Assembly (NCBI RefSeq): GCF_017581925.1
Contig: NZ_JAGEVG010000002.1
Span: 248,001 to 312,000, forward strand
DNA: 64,000 nt
From: Gelidibacter pelagius
GTDB lineage: Bacteria > Bacteroidota > Bacteroidia > Flavobacteriales > Flavobacteriaceae
Direction: 5' to 3'
Made by a program: the position numbers and the translations under genes. Under the pieces are notes generated by a model, which was not told where the DNA came from, ran no database searches, and worked only from the letters and a program-made list of their open reading frames with translations. Shown here in pieces: positions 8,698 to 17,727 of the stretch. Every line of letters starts with the position of its first letter. The stretch's first letter is position 1.

Positions 8698-9720
8698 ATG
8701 AAAAAGGTTTTAGTTACAGGAGGTTTAGGTTTTATCGGTTCGCATACCGTGGTGGAATTGCAGCAAAAGGGTTTTGAGGTGGTTATTATCGATGATCTTT
8801 CCAACTCATCAATTGATGTTTTGGCGGGAATAACTGCGATTACTGGTAAAGCTCCAGTGTTTGAAAAATTGGATTTAAAAGAAAAATCCAAAGTAGAATC
8901 CTTTTTTGAGAAACATCAGGATATTGTAGGTGTCATTCATTTTGCAGCGAGTAAGGCCGTAGGCGAGAGTGTTGAAAAACCATTGCTTTATTATGAAAAC
9001 AACATCAACACCTTGGTGTATGTCCTTAAATCTTTACTGCATTTGCCAACTCAAAACTTTATCTTCAGTTCTTCCTGTACCGTTTATGGACAAGCAGACC
9101 AAATGCCAATTACCGAATCTGCTCCGATAAAAGTAGCAGAGTCGCCTTATGGCAACACCAAGCAAATTGGAGAGGAAATTATCAAGGACACGTGCAAGGT
9201 TAATGATACTTTAAATGCCATTGCACTTCGTTATTTTAATCCAATCGGTGCTCATAGCAGTATCAAAATAGGGGAATTGCCAATTGGCGTACCACAAAAT
9301 TTGGTACCATTTATCACCCAAACTGCTGCAGGATTGCGCAAGGAACTTTCCGTTTTTGGGGATGATTATCCAACGCCAGATGGTACTTGTATCAGGGATT
9401 ATATTCACGTAGTCGATTTGGCAAAGGCCCATGTGGTGGCTCTGGAAAGATTAGTTGGAAAGAATAACACCTCAAATTATGAGATTTTTAATTTGGGAAC
9501 AGGGAAGGGGAGCTCTGTTTTGGAAGTCATACAGTCTTTTGAAAAAGCCTCAAGTCAGAAACTAAATTACAAGATTGCTCCACGGCGAGAAGGTGATGTC
9601 ATTCAGGCCTATGCCGATACGACGAAAGCGAACACCGAATTGGGCTGGAAAGCAGAAAGCAATTTGGACGAAGCCTTGCTATCCGCTTGGAAATGGGAAA
9701 AACATCTCAGAAATATATAA
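8698..9720 (+). CDS. galE: UDP-glucose 4-epimerase
   Basis: 340 residues, an extended short-chain dehydrogenase. The N-terminal NAD-binding GGLGFIGSHTVVEL, FAASKAVGES, FSSSCTVYG and catalytic SPYGNTK (Tyr-xxx-Lys) are present, as are the GalE-typical RYFNPIGAH and GTCIRDYIHVVDLA. Interconverts UDP-glucose and UDP-galactose. It starts directly after the aminotransferase stop codon. Confidence 0.95.
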   Translation: MKKVLVTGGLGFIGSHTVVELQQKGFEVVIIDDLSNSSIDVLAGITAITGKAPVFEKLDLKEKSKVESFFEKHQDIVGVIHFAASKAVGESVEKPLLYYENNINTLVYVLKSLLHLPTQNFIFSSSCTVYGQADQMPITESAPIKVAESPYGNTKQIGEEIIKDTCKVNDTLNAIALRYFNPIGAHSSIKIGELPIGVPQNLVPFITQTAAGLRKELSVFGDDYPTPDGTCIRDYIHVVDLAKAHVVALERLVGKNNTSNYEIFNLGTGKGSSVLEVIQSFEKASSQKLNYKIAPRREGDVIQAYADTTKANTELGWKAESNLDEALLSAWKWEKHLRNI

Positions 9721-9730
9721 AACCACAACC

Positions 9731-11008
9731 ATGAAAAAAGCACTTCTTTTTTGCGGCCTTTTAGTCAGTACGCTATTAATTGGCCAAAACACGTATTTAC
9801 ATTGCGGAAAATTGATTGATACCAAGGAAGGCAAAGTTTTGACCAATAAAACGATTGTTGTTTCAGGAAAGAAGATCATCGCTATTGAAAACGGCTTTTC
9901 GACACCTAAATCTGCTGACGATACTGTCATTGATTTGAAATCAAAAACGGTTATGCCTGGACTGATTGATATGCACGTTCATATTGAGGGTGAAAGCAAT
10001 CCTGCATCATATCTACAGAAGTACACACTCAATGAGGCGGATGTTGCCTTTAATGCACAAAAGCTTGCCAATGTGACCTTGATGTCGGGATTTACAACCG
10101 TGAGGGATTTGGGTGGCTCAGGCGTTAATGTGGCTTTGCGGAATGCTATCAATACAGGAAAGGTTGACGGCCCAAGAATTTTTACTGCCGAAAAATCCTT
10201 GGCGACCACAGGAGGTCATGCTGATCCTACAAACGGTTCCAAAAAGGAATTAATGGGCGATCCCGGACCCAAAGAAGGCGTGGTCAATAGTGTTGAAGAC
10301 GCCAAAAAAGCAGTACGTCAGCGTTATAAAAATGGTGCAGATTGGATAAAAATTACAGCTACTGGTGGTGTCTTGAGTGTTGCAAAAAGTGGACAGAATC
10401 CACAATTTACCGTAGAAGAAATAAAAGCTATTTGTGATGCGGCAAAGGACTACGATATGAACGTCGCTGCCCATGCGCATGGCGATGAAGGCATGCAGCG
10501 CGCTATCCTTGGAGGGGTCAAAACCATTGAACACGGTACATTTATGAGTGATGAAACTATGGAACTCATGAAAAAACACGATGTGTATTTGGTGCCGACA
10601 ATTATTGCTGGAAAATCAGTTACTGAAAAAGCTAAAATTCCTAATTATTATCCTGAGGTGATCGTTGGTAAAGCTTTGGATATTGGTCCAAGAATGCAAG
10701 CCATGTTTGCAAGAGCTTATAAAAAAGGCGTCGGAATTGGGTTTGGAACAGACGCTGGTGTTTTTGCTCATGGTGAAAATGCCAAAGAATTTGGATATAT
10801 GGTAGAAGCAGGAATGCCTCCAATGAAAGCACTCCAAAGTGCCACAGTTACCAATGCCATGTTGTTGAAAATGGAAAATGAAATTGGACAATTAAAAGAT
10901 GGGTTCATAGCGGATATTGTCGCCACAAATGAGGATCCAACCGAGCATATTGATACCATGACCAATGTTGTATTTGTGATGAAAGAAGGTAAAATATACA
11001 AAAAATAG
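9731..11008 (+). CDS. Secreted metal-dependent amidohydrolase (imidazolonepropionase-like)
   Basis: 425 residues with an N-terminal signal peptide (MKKALLFCGLLVSTLLIGQ), so probably periplasmic. Amidohydrolase superfamily signatures: GLIDMHVHIEG (HxH metal site, about residue 80), WIKITATGGV (likely bridging Lys), AAHAHGDEGMQRA, IEHGTFM and FGTDAGVFAHG (metal Asp). This subgroup includes Xaa-Pro dipeptidase-like and aryldialkylphosphatase-like enzymes; the substrate is not predictable. It starts 10 bases after galE, so is probably co-transcribed. The frame is open further upstream inside galE, but the signal peptide fixes the start at 9731. Confidence 0.9.
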   Translation: MKKALLFCGLLVSTLLIGQNTYLHCGKLIDTKEGKVLTNKTIVVSGKKIIAIENGFSTPKSADDTVIDLKSKTVMPGLIDMHVHIEGESNPASYLQKYTLNEADVAFNAQKLANVTLMSGFTTVRDLGGSGVNVALRNAINTGKVDGPRIFTAEKSLATTGGHADPTNGSKKELMGDPGPKEGVVNSVEDAKKAVRQRYKNGADWIKITATGGVLSVAKSGQNPQFTVEEIKAICDAAKDYDMNVAAHAHGDEGMQRAILGGVKTIEHGTFMSDETMELMKKHDVYLVPTIIAGKSVTEKAKIPNYYPEVIVGKALDIGPRMQAMFARAYKKGVGIGFGTDAGVFAHGENAKEFGYMVEAGMPPMKALQSATVTNAMLLKMENEIGQLKDGFIADIVATNEDPTEHIDTMTNVVFVMKEGKIYKK

Positions 11009-11270
11009 CTGTTTTAGCATTAAATATCTCCTAACCATGTATGGTTTCAATTGTTAATATGGCAATAATAGTGCTTGATAATTATTGGTGTCATAATTAA
11101 CATGTTGATAAACATGGTTTTAACAGGATTGATTTGGATGTTTCCCTATCAATTCGTTTCTTTGTAGTTAATGTTCACTGGATAAATGATGAAATGAGCC
11201 TGAAAAATTCTATCAAATAGCATTGAAATGGCGAATGGATTTGACCGTTAAAAACAAAAGAAAAAAACAA

Positions 11271-11462
11271 ATGAAACTGTTTAGTATTAAGAGAGAAACA
11301 AAAGCTGAAGGACGATTTACACCAAAGATGGGTGCATTAGTAACGAGAGTTACTTACATTAAAAAGCAATTTTTAAGTATTCCATACAAAACACTTCATA
11401 AGTATAGAGAAACCTATTATGGAGAAGTCAAGGATTGTGAAGATTGCAACCTTGCAAATTAG
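11271..11462 (+). CDS. Conserved-looking small basic protein, unknown function
   Basis: 63 residues, MKLFSIKRETKAEGRF then TPKMGALVTRVTYIKKQFL and a C-terminal VKDCEDCNLAN with a CxxC pair. Basic, no signal peptide or membrane segment. The start at 11271 follows an A-rich stretch, and the gene ends just before a strong terminator, which supports a real transcript. I do not recognise a family; small proteins of this look occur in Flavobacteriaceae. An upstream in-frame ATG at 11223 adds 16 basic residues and is less likely. Confidence 0.6.
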   Translation: MKLFSIKRETKAEGRFTPKMGALVTRVTYIKKQFLSIPYKTLHKYRETYYGEVKDCEDCNLAN

Positions 11463-11483
11463 ATAAAGATTAAAAAAAGAAGA

Positions 11484-11509
11484 AGCCTCATGAAAATGAG
11501 GCTTTTTTT
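11484..11509. terminator. Two-way terminator between the small ORF and lspA
   Basis: AGCCTCAT, loop GAAA, ATGAGGCT, then seven T on the plus strand and an A-run on the other side. It serves the small plus-strand gene and overlaps the end of the minus-strand lspA. Confidence 0.88.
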
Positions 11510-12008
11510 ATGTGTTTACTTTTTCTTGTTTCTTCTGTTTAAAGCTTGCAATAACCAACAAGATCATTCCAAAGCTTACGGACATATCGGCAACGTTAAA
11601 AATGCCGGTTCTGAATACGCCACCTAAATCGATATGAAAAAAATCGGTGACTGATCCGTACATAAATCGATCAAAAACGTTGGCAATCCCACCACCTACA
11701 ATGCAACAAAATGCAATCAGGCTTAATCTATCCAAGGTTTTGTTGGTGATGATATAATACAACACGCCACCTAATACAATGACCGGCAAAATCAATAATA
11801 GGATCCATTTTAAAGTTGGGCTCAACTCACTACCCATGCCTAAAAATGCGCCAGAGTTTTCGACTTTGGTCATGATAAAGGTGTCGCCGATGACTTCAAT
11901 AACTTCATTGGTTGCAATTTTTCCCCTAACAATGACTTTTGAAATTTGATCTATAGCAATATTGGCAACAATCAATACGATGATGCTTAAGGTTCTTGAT
12001 AACTTCAT
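11508..12008 (-). CDS. lspA: Lipoprotein signal peptidase (SPase II)
   Basis: 166 residues with four hydrophobic segments. The two catalytic Asp motifs of the A8 peptidases are present: GIANVFDRFMYGSV (about residue 110) and FNVADMSVSFG (about residue 138); the N-terminal DQISKVIV and NSGAFLG are also typical. It cleaves prolipoproteins after Lgt modification. It lies 3 bases downstream of fabD, so is probably co-transcribed. Confidence 0.95.
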   Translation of the reverse strand: MKLSRTLSIIVLIVANIAIDQISKVIVRGKIATNEVIEVIGDTFIMTKVENSGAFLGMGSELSPTLKWILLLILPVIVLGGVLYYIITNKTLDRLSLIAFCCIVGGGIANVFDRFMYGSVTDFFHIDLGGVFRTGIFNVADMSVSFGMILLVIASFKQKKQEKVNT

Positions 12009-12011
12009 GGA

Positions 12012-12905
12012 TTATGAATTAGGAGTGAACGTAGCTGCAGCCGTTTGTGCCTCTCGGTTTATTTTTTTGACCAAACCTTGCAAAACATTTCCTGGACCCA
12101 CTTCAGTGAATAAAACAGCGCCATCTGTAATCATTTGCTGTACAGATTGTGTCCAGCGTACCGGTGCAGTCAATTGAGAGATTAAGTTAGCTTTGATGTC
12201 ATTTTCATTGATGACGGCACTTGCGGTAACGTTTTGATAGATTGGGCAATTAGGTTTGCTGAACGGTGTGTTTTCAATGGCCGCTGCCAACTCTTCTCTT
12301 GCAGGTTCCATCAAAGGAGAATGAAATGCACCTCCAACTGGCAATACCAAGGCACGTCTTGCGCCGGCTTCTTTCAGGGCTTCACAGGCACGGTTGATCG
12401 CATCTACCTCACCAGAAATAACCAATTGACCAGGGCAATTGTAGTTTGCAGCCACAACGATACCTTCTGTTTTAGCACATATATCTTCCACAATAGCATC
12501 TTCTAAGCCTAAAACTGCTGCCATAGTACTTGGTGTGAGTTCGCAGGCTCTTTGCATGGCCAAAGCACGTTGCGAGACCAATTTCAATCCGTCTTCAAAA
12601 GATAAAGCGCCATTGGCAACCAAAGCTGAAAATTCGCCCAAGGAATGTCCCGCAACCATATCAGGTTTGAATTTATCACCTAAGGTTTTTGCTAAAATTA
12701 CCGAGTGTAAAAAAATAGCAGGTTGGGTTACTTTGGTTTCTTTAAGATCTTCGGCAGAGCCTTCAAACATGATGTCAGTAATATGAAACCCTAAGATATC
12801 ATTGGCTTTTTCGAAAAGTTCTTGAGCTAAAGCTGATTTTTCGTAAAGGTCCAATCCCATTCCTGTGAATTGGGCACCTTGACCTGGAAATATGTATGCG
12901 TTCAT
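12012..12905 (-). CDS. fabD: Malonyl-CoA:ACP transacylase
   Basis: 297 residues. N-terminal FPGQGAQFTGMG, nucleophile Ser in AGHSLGEFSAL (about residue 90), the CoA-binding Arg region VSQRALAMQRAC and catalytic His in GGAFHSPLM (about residue 200). Loads malonyl groups onto acyl carrier protein for fatty acid synthesis. First gene of a two-gene unit with lspA. Confidence 0.95.
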   Translation of the reverse strand: MNAYIFPGQGAQFTGMGLDLYEKSALAQELFEKANDILGFHITDIMFEGSAEDLKETKVTQPAIFLHSVILAKTLGDKFKPDMVAGHSLGEFSALVANGALSFEDGLKLVSQRALAMQRACELTPSTMAAVLGLEDAIVEDICAKTEGIVVAANYNCPGQLVISGEVDAINRACEALKEAGARRALVLPVGGAFHSPLMEPAREELAAAIENTPFSKPNCPIYQNVTASAVINENDIKANLISQLTAPVRWTQSVQQMITDGAVLFTEVGPGNVLQGLVKKINREAQTAAATFTPNS

Positions 12906-12974
12906 TATTGTCAGTTTTTAGATGTGCAAAAATAGGAATATTTTTTTAGAGGCGGTCATACTTCATTAGGAGAG

Positions 12975-13150
12975 AATTCAAAGTTCAAAAGTTTATGTTT
13001 CGAGTTCAATGTTCAAAGTTTCAAGAATCTCTAATTACTAATCACCGAACCTTTTAATTTCTTTCTTTGTTGAACCTTCGTGTCTCCTTTGTGTAATAAC
13101 TATTTTTCGTGAATTTGTCAATCGTCAATCGAAAATCGTCAATCAATAAT
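12975..13150. repeat. Low-complexity intergenic repeats (GTTCAAAGTT-like and GTCAATC units)
   Basis: Between fabD and the flavoprotein gene, degenerate units of TTCAAAGTT/GAGTTCAATG (12975-13025) are followed by a tract resembling the CTCCGTG family (13060-13100). Three GTCAATC heptamers come last (13117-13145) and run into the last codon of the flavoprotein gene. No gene is supported in the gap. Confidence 0.5.
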
Positions 13151-14698
13151 CCCACAAGCAGCTTCCGCGCAACGTTCACCATCCATCGCCGCTGAAACGA
13201 TACCACCTGCATAACCGCCACCTTCGCCGCAAGGGAAGAGATTTGAAATTTGAGGATGCTCAAATCGATCATTTCTGGGAATACTCACGGGAGACGAGGT
13301 CCGTGATTCTACCCCTATAATGTTGGCTTCTTCTGTGTAATAACCTTTCATTTTTTCACCAAAAATTTTGAATCCGTTCCGTAGGCTACCGCCAATAAGT
13401 TTGGGTAATAAGGAATGTAAGGGTGCCGATTTCAGTCCAGGTTGATAGGAACTCGGGTTGAGGTCTGCAGAAAGTTTACCTTCCACAAAATCTGTTAAAC
13501 GTTGCGCTGGCGCAGTTTGACTTCTTCCACCGGCGGTATAAGCCAACTGCTCTAAATCCTTTTGATATTCCAAAGCTTTAAAAACTCCAAAATGTTCGTA
13601 TTTATATAAATCTTTATGGGCGTTAATTTCAACCACGATACCTGAATTGGCAAATTGGTTGTTTCGTTTGGACGGTGACATGCCATTAACGACTACCTCA
13701 CCATTTGCTGTGGCAGAAGGCACAATAAATCCGCCAGGACACATACAAAAAGAATAAACCCCTCTACCGTTCACTTGTTCCACAATACTGTAAGAGGCGG
13801 CTGGTAATAAGGCATCACGATCGCCACTGCAACTATATTGAATGGAATCAATGATGTGCTGTGGATGTTCCACACGAACCCCCATGGCAAAGGACTTGGC
13901 TTCTAACGCAATATTTTTATCGTTGAGCAGATAATAAATATCTCTTGCAGAATGTCCTGTGGCTAAAATGACCTTATTGACGTCCATGGCTTCGCCATTT
14001 TGAAGTACAAGCGTCTTAATATTATTGTCTTTTATAATAAAGTCGGTGACCTTGGTGTTAAAGTGGACTTCGCCGCCATGATTTGTGATGGTTTCACGAA
14101 CATTTTGAACCACTTTCGGTAGTTTGTTAGTTCCAATATGAGGATGGGCATCTATTAGAATCTGATCGGTAGCACCATGAAAGACGAGATTTTCAAATAT
14201 GCGACGGACATCGCCTCTTTTTAAGCTTCTGGTGTATAATTTACCATCGCTATAAGTACCAGCGCCACCTTCTCCAAAACAATAATTGGAATCTTCATTC
14301 ACATAATGATCCTGATTGATGGCTTTCAAATCGCGCCGTCGGTCCTGAACATTTTTGCCGCGTTCCAGAACAATCGGTTTAAAACCCAATTCTACACACC
14401 GCAGTGCCGCATACATTCCCGCAGGTCCAAAACCGATGATGTGAACGGGTTTTGCTTTGGATACATCGCGATAATCAAAGTGATAATCAGAAGTTTCAGG
14501 AACAGGTTCGTTGATGTAGACAGCCACTTTATAATTGAAAATAATCTGCTTCTTTCTGGCATCGATGGATTTGCGGAGTACTTTAACCCCCGAAATCTTA
14601 GCTTCTGGAATACCAAGAACTTTAGCACTTTTTCGAGTTAAGATATTAGGGTGCTTTTCCTCCAAGAGGGTTACACGAAGCTGAATGTCTTTTATCAT
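13139..14698 (-). CDS. FAD-dependent dehydrogenase, COG2509 type
   Basis: 519 residues. An N-terminal ACT-like region (LRVTLLEEKHPNILTRKS) precedes a Rossmann FAD site (HIIGFGPAGMYAALRCVELG, about residue 88). Further motifs: CFGEGGAGTYSDGKLYTR, ILATGHSARDIYYLL, SFCMCPGGFIVPS and FPCGEGGGYAGGIVSAAMDG at the C terminus. This is the layout of the widely conserved but biochemically undefined COG2509 flavoproteins. The final codons overlap a GTCAATC repeat, so the C terminus may have been remodelled by it. Downstream of clc and dfr on the same strand. Confidence 0.88.
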   Translation of the reverse strand: MIKDIQLRVTLLEEKHPNILTRKSAKVLGIPEAKISGVKVLRKSIDARKKQIIFNYKVAVYINEPVPETSDYHFDYRDVSKAKPVHIIGFGPAGMYAALRCVELGFKPIVLERGKNVQDRRRDLKAINQDHYVNEDSNYCFGEGGAGTYSDGKLYTRSLKRGDVRRIFENLVFHGATDQILIDAHPHIGTNKLPKVVQNVRETITNHGGEVHFNTKVTDFIIKDNNIKTLVLQNGEAMDVNKVILATGHSARDIYYLLNDKNIALEAKSFAMGVRVEHPQHIIDSIQYSCSGDRDALLPAASYSIVEQVNGRGVYSFCMCPGGFIVPSATANGEVVVNGMSPSKRNNQFANSGIVVEINAHKDLYKYEHFGVFKALEYQKDLEQLAYTAGGRSQTAPAQRLTDFVEGKLSADLNPSSYQPGLKSAPLHSLLPKLIGGSLRNGFKIFGEKMKGYYTEEANIIGVESRTSSPVSIPRNDRFEHPQISNLFPCGEGGGYAGGIVSAAMDGERCAEAACGIID

Positions 14699-14763
14699 GA
14701 CGCAAAATTAATTAAAAAGCAATTAGGATAAGTGTGAAGAGAATTATATTCTTTGATCCGTAT

Positions 14764-16038
14764 TCATGCTTCCTTATTCTCCATTTGAGAAGAAATAAAA
14801 GGAATTCTCGGCGCTAAAAAGTACCCGGTCAGACTCGCAAACAAGATGGGAATAAAATAGGTGAATCCTGTTAGTGTGGCTAATAAAATCGTAGTACTCA
14901 TAGGTGTTCGCGTAACACATGCATTTATGGCCGCCATACAACTCACAATAGTTAGCGACAAACTAATGGAAGGGATAAATTGATGAATGATCAAACCTAA
15001 TGTGGCGCCGCAAAAGAACAGGGGAATGATAAAACCGCCTCGCCATCCTGAAGTCACCGTTATTGCAATAGCTATAATTTTGAATATTAGAATGGCGATA
15101 AGCATTTTTAACGAAAAATCGCTGATCAAAAGTGTGTTCAGTTCGTAATGGCTAAAGTATCGCGTTAATGGCAGATAGTATGCTATAATACCCAACGAGA
15201 TACCGCCGATGAGTGTCTTGATATAAATTGGGACCACTAATTTTGAAAACAGCTGTTTAAACATTTTAGTGCAAAAAATAAAAAACCAACCAAAACAAGT
15301 AGCGATAATCGCGAAGAGTACGGCGTATAAAAAATCGAATTTGCTCAACATTTCGTAAGTTGGTAAATTCCAGAGTGCTCCCACACTCAATTGCGTAATC
15401 AATGCGAATACTAAATAACTAAAGCAACTTGCTACAAAAGCTGGCATGATGGCCTTGTAATATTCGACCGCATGTTTATGGTGCAGAATTTCAAGAGCGA
15501 ACAAACTACCACCTAAAGGAGCGCCAAACATGGCGGTAAAACCAGATGCCATCCCGGCAATACTCATGGATCTCAGGTCTTCACCTTTTAGGCGGAATAA
15601 CTTTCCAAGCCAGGTGCCGGTAGAGCCGACCACTTGAACTAACGGTGCTTCCGGGCCAAGACTACCACCCGACGCAATACAAAGTAAAGATGATAAAATC
15701 ATGGAAGGATTGTTCTTGGGGTCAAGCTTTCCTTTGTTAAATCGGATATTGTTGACAATAAGATGGATTTCGCCAGGGTCTCCAATAAAATGAATGATCA
15801 AACCCGCCAACAAGCCACAGATGGCCATCGTCGGAATGACGAGCCAGCCATCAAAATAGGCTAACTGATGTGTGAAAAACTCAAGAACTAACCAATATAT
15901 TCCAGCAATGACCCCGCCAAAAAGACCTAAGAACGCCCATAATATAAATTTTCGACTGAATAAAAACGGGTTGAACCGAATGGGCTGATCGAGAATATTA
16001 AGGTAGGTGACTAACTGCCTTCTTCTTTTAAGCTTCAC
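14764..16038 (-). CDS. ClC-family chloride channel or Cl-/H+ antiporter
   Basis: 424 residues, polytopic. ClC signatures: GGSLGPEAPLVQ, with the gating Glu at 130 in place of the common GREGP, and GGFIIPLFFCGATLG (GxFxP). The classical GSGIP motif is replaced in this clade (GDPGEIHLIV at the matching place). No C-terminal CBS domains. Transports chloride or a related anion; channel versus antiporter cannot be decided. It starts 10 bases after the 2TM-DHFR gene stop, so the two are probably co-transcribed. Confidence 0.88.
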   Translation of the reverse strand: MKLKRRRQLVTYLNILDQPIRFNPFLFSRKFILWAFLGLFGGVIAGIYWLVLEFFTHQLAYFDGWLVIPTMAICGLLAGLIIHFIGDPGEIHLIVNNIRFNKGKLDPKNNPSMILSSLLCIASGGSLGPEAPLVQVVGSTGTWLGKLFRLKGEDLRSMSIAGMASGFTAMFGAPLGGSLFALEILHHKHAVEYYKAIMPAFVASCFSYLVFALITQLSVGALWNLPTYEMLSKFDFLYAVLFAIIATCFGWFFIFCTKMFKQLFSKLVVPIYIKTLIGGISLGIIAYYLPLTRYFSHYELNTLLISDFSLKMLIAILIFKIIAIAITVTSGWRGGFIIPLFFCGATLGLIIHQFIPSISLSLTIVSCMAAINACVTRTPMSTTILLATLTGFTYFIPILFASLTGYFLAPRIPFISSQMENKEA

Positions 16039-16048
16039 TTTTTAGTTT

Positions 16049-16963
16049 TTATCTTCTCTGGTAAGTAATGAATGAAAAAGAATACTTGTGGTGCTCATCT
16101 TTTTGATGTGAGATGTTTTCGGTTTCTGTCCAAACTGAAGGGTCTATTTTTGGAAAAAAAGCATCCCCATCAAAACGTTCATGAACTCTGGTCAATTCTA
16201 TTTTATCGGCATAAGGCATAGCTTGTTGGTAAATTTCGCCACCACCAATAATAAACGGTTGCAGATCATTTTTAGCGGCATCCAAAGCATCTTCCATGTT
16301 ATGGACTACAATGACACCAGTAGGAACTTGATAATTCTGTTGACGTGTAATAACAATGTGTGTTCTATTGGGAAGCGGCTTACCGAAACTCTCAAAAGTT
16401 TTCCGACCCATGATGATGCAGTGATTTGAGGTCAGATTTTTAAAACGTTTTAAATCGTCACTCAAATGCCAAATCAATTGGTTGTCTTTACCAATGGTAT
16501 CATTTTCGGCAGCGGCTGCGATTAGGGTTAAATTTTTATGGACTTTCGTTTTTTTTTCAATCACTGGAGTTGTTGGCGCATTAGTCTCTAAAGGATATTT
16601 TTTATCAACCTCCGCCTGAAGTTTCGAAATTCGTTCTTTTTGTTTGGCAACCAACTTAGTCAATTGCGCATCTTCCCATGCCTTGCCCATAAATTTATGG
16701 GTGATAAACACGTTGAAAAGATGGAAAACAAAAAGAAATAACCAAGCTAAAATGGCAAATACGAACCAATCCAATCCCCATATTTTGGTTTGCTCTCCTA
16801 AGCCTATAACGGTGTTTAAAAAGATGAGGAAAAGTGCACCAATTAAAAAGATCACAAAATGGTAGTACAAGCGCTTTTTCTGCTTGATTCTGCGTTGTGA
16901 CGTTTCAATGAGCTCCAGTTGCTCTTTATCTATTTTTTCTACAGGTCTTTTCTTGCCGAACAT
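16049..16963 (-). CDS. Membrane-anchored dihydrofolate reductase (2TM domain - DHFR fusion)
   Basis: 304 residues, twice the usual 160 for DHFR. Residues 1-100 carry two hydrophobic segments (about 34-54 and 65-88) in the layout of the 2TM domain; about 100-122 is a charged, possibly coiled-coil stretch (KEQ/ERISKLQAEVDKK-like). Residues 144-304 are a complete DHFR: LTLIAAAAENDTIGKDNQL, IWHLSDDLKRFKNLT with the active-site acidic residue, IIMGRKTFESFGKPLP and FIIGGGEIYQQAMPYADKI. It reduces dihydrofolate for thymidylate and purine synthesis, here apparently at the inner membrane with the enzyme in the cytoplasm. thyA, its metabolic partner, lies 765 bases away on the same strand. Confidence 0.92.
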   Translation of the reverse strand: MFGKKRPVEKIDKEQLELIETSQRRIKQKKRLYYHFVIFLIGALFLIFLNTVIGLGEQTKIWGLDWFVFAILAWLFLFVFHLFNVFITHKFMGKAWEDAQLTKLVAKQKERISKLQAEVDKKYPLETNAPTTPVIEKKTKVHKNLTLIAAAAENDTIGKDNQLIWHLSDDLKRFKNLTSNHCIIMGRKTFESFGKPLPNRTHIVITRQQNYQVPTGVIVVHNMEDALDAAKNDLQPFIIGGGEIYQQAMPYADKIELTRVHERFDGDAFFPKIDPSVWTETENISHQKDEHHKYSFSFITYQRR

Positions 16964-17226
16964 GATGTTAAAATTTTATGTAAAGTTAGTTTTTTTTGAT
17001 GAAATGATTAATTCAAACTCTCGATCTTTGAAATAAGTCATGAAATATTTCGAATTTAAAGCAAAAGCATTGATAATCAGTGTAGAAGAAAATTCAAATT
17101 ACTAACAATACAATAACATAATGTAAGTTTTATTACTAAGTTGAAATATTTTGAAACACATTCTTATCAAATTGATAAATCTTTGGTATTGCGATGGTTA
17201 AATGTTTTAAATTATTGAATTATGTT

Positions 17227-17234
17227 TATATTTG
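17227..17234 (+). promoter_or_regulatory. -7 box of the glycan-binding-fold gene
   Basis: TATATTTG matches TAnnTTTG 24 bases before the ATG. No clear TTTG is seen at the usual upstream distance. Confidence 0.4.
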
Positions 17235-17258
17235 CCGCAAAATCAATTAATTTGAATT

Positions 17259-17555
17259 ATGGCAATTACAAAACAATACTTAAAAAGTAAACCGGTTTGC
17301 AAAGTTACTTTTACAGTACCTGCTGAAGACGCTAAAAAAGTAAGTGTTTTAGGGACTTTTAATGAATGGAATGAGAAAAAAGCTCTACAGCTTAAGAAAT
17401 TAAAGAACGGAACATTTAAAGGCACTATAGATTTAGAAAAGGACAACTCTTATGAGTTCAAATATCTTGTAGATGGTACTTTTATCAACGAGGAGGAAGC
17501 TGATGCTTACAAAACAAATGAATTTGGAGGAGAAAATGCAGTTTTAAATCTCTAA
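17259..17555 (+). CDS. Stand-alone CBM48/AMPK-type glycan-binding domain protein
   Basis: 98 residues forming a single early-set domain: CKVTFTVPAEDAKKVSVLG, then TFNEWNEKKALQLKKLKNG and YEFKYLVDGTFINEEEAD. The Trp in FNEW and the YEFKYLVDG strand are typical of isoamylase-N/AMPK-beta glycogen-binding modules. No catalytic domain or signal peptide, so it is probably a cytoplasmic glycan or regulatory binding protein. It sits on the plus strand between dfr and thyA with its own -7 box and terminator. Confidence 0.82.
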   Translation: MAITKQYLKSKPVCKVTFTVPAEDAKKVSVLGTFNEWNEKKALQLKKLKNGTFKGTIDLEKDNSYEFKYLVDGTFINEEEADAYKTNEFGGENAVLNL

Positions 17556-17574
17556 CAGATTCTTTAAGTAAAAT

Positions 17575-17612
17575 AAAAAAGAGCGTTTTTCAATTGAAGA
17601 ACGCTCTTTTTT
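17575..17612. terminator. Terminator after the glycan-binding-fold gene
   Basis: A-run, GAGCGTTTTTC, loop AATT, GAAGAACGCTC (one wobble), then a six-T run. The A-run on the other side makes it able to stop minus-strand transcription as well. Confidence 0.88.
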
Positions 17613-17727
17613 ATTCCCACCAACGGGTTTTAGTGCCCTTAGGTTTTGGTGTTATATACTATCTATGATTTTTGGGCTTTCAATGCGATGGTCCATCTGT
17701 TCGGAATCCTTTATATTAATGGTTGCT

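Noticed and set aside
9575-9730. Longer N terminus for the amidohydrolase
   Set aside because: It would lie inside galE; the signal peptide at 9731 gives a clear start.
13054-13272. Minus-strand frame overlapping the flavoprotein C terminus
   Set aside because: Out of frame with the flavoprotein and made of low-complexity repeat.
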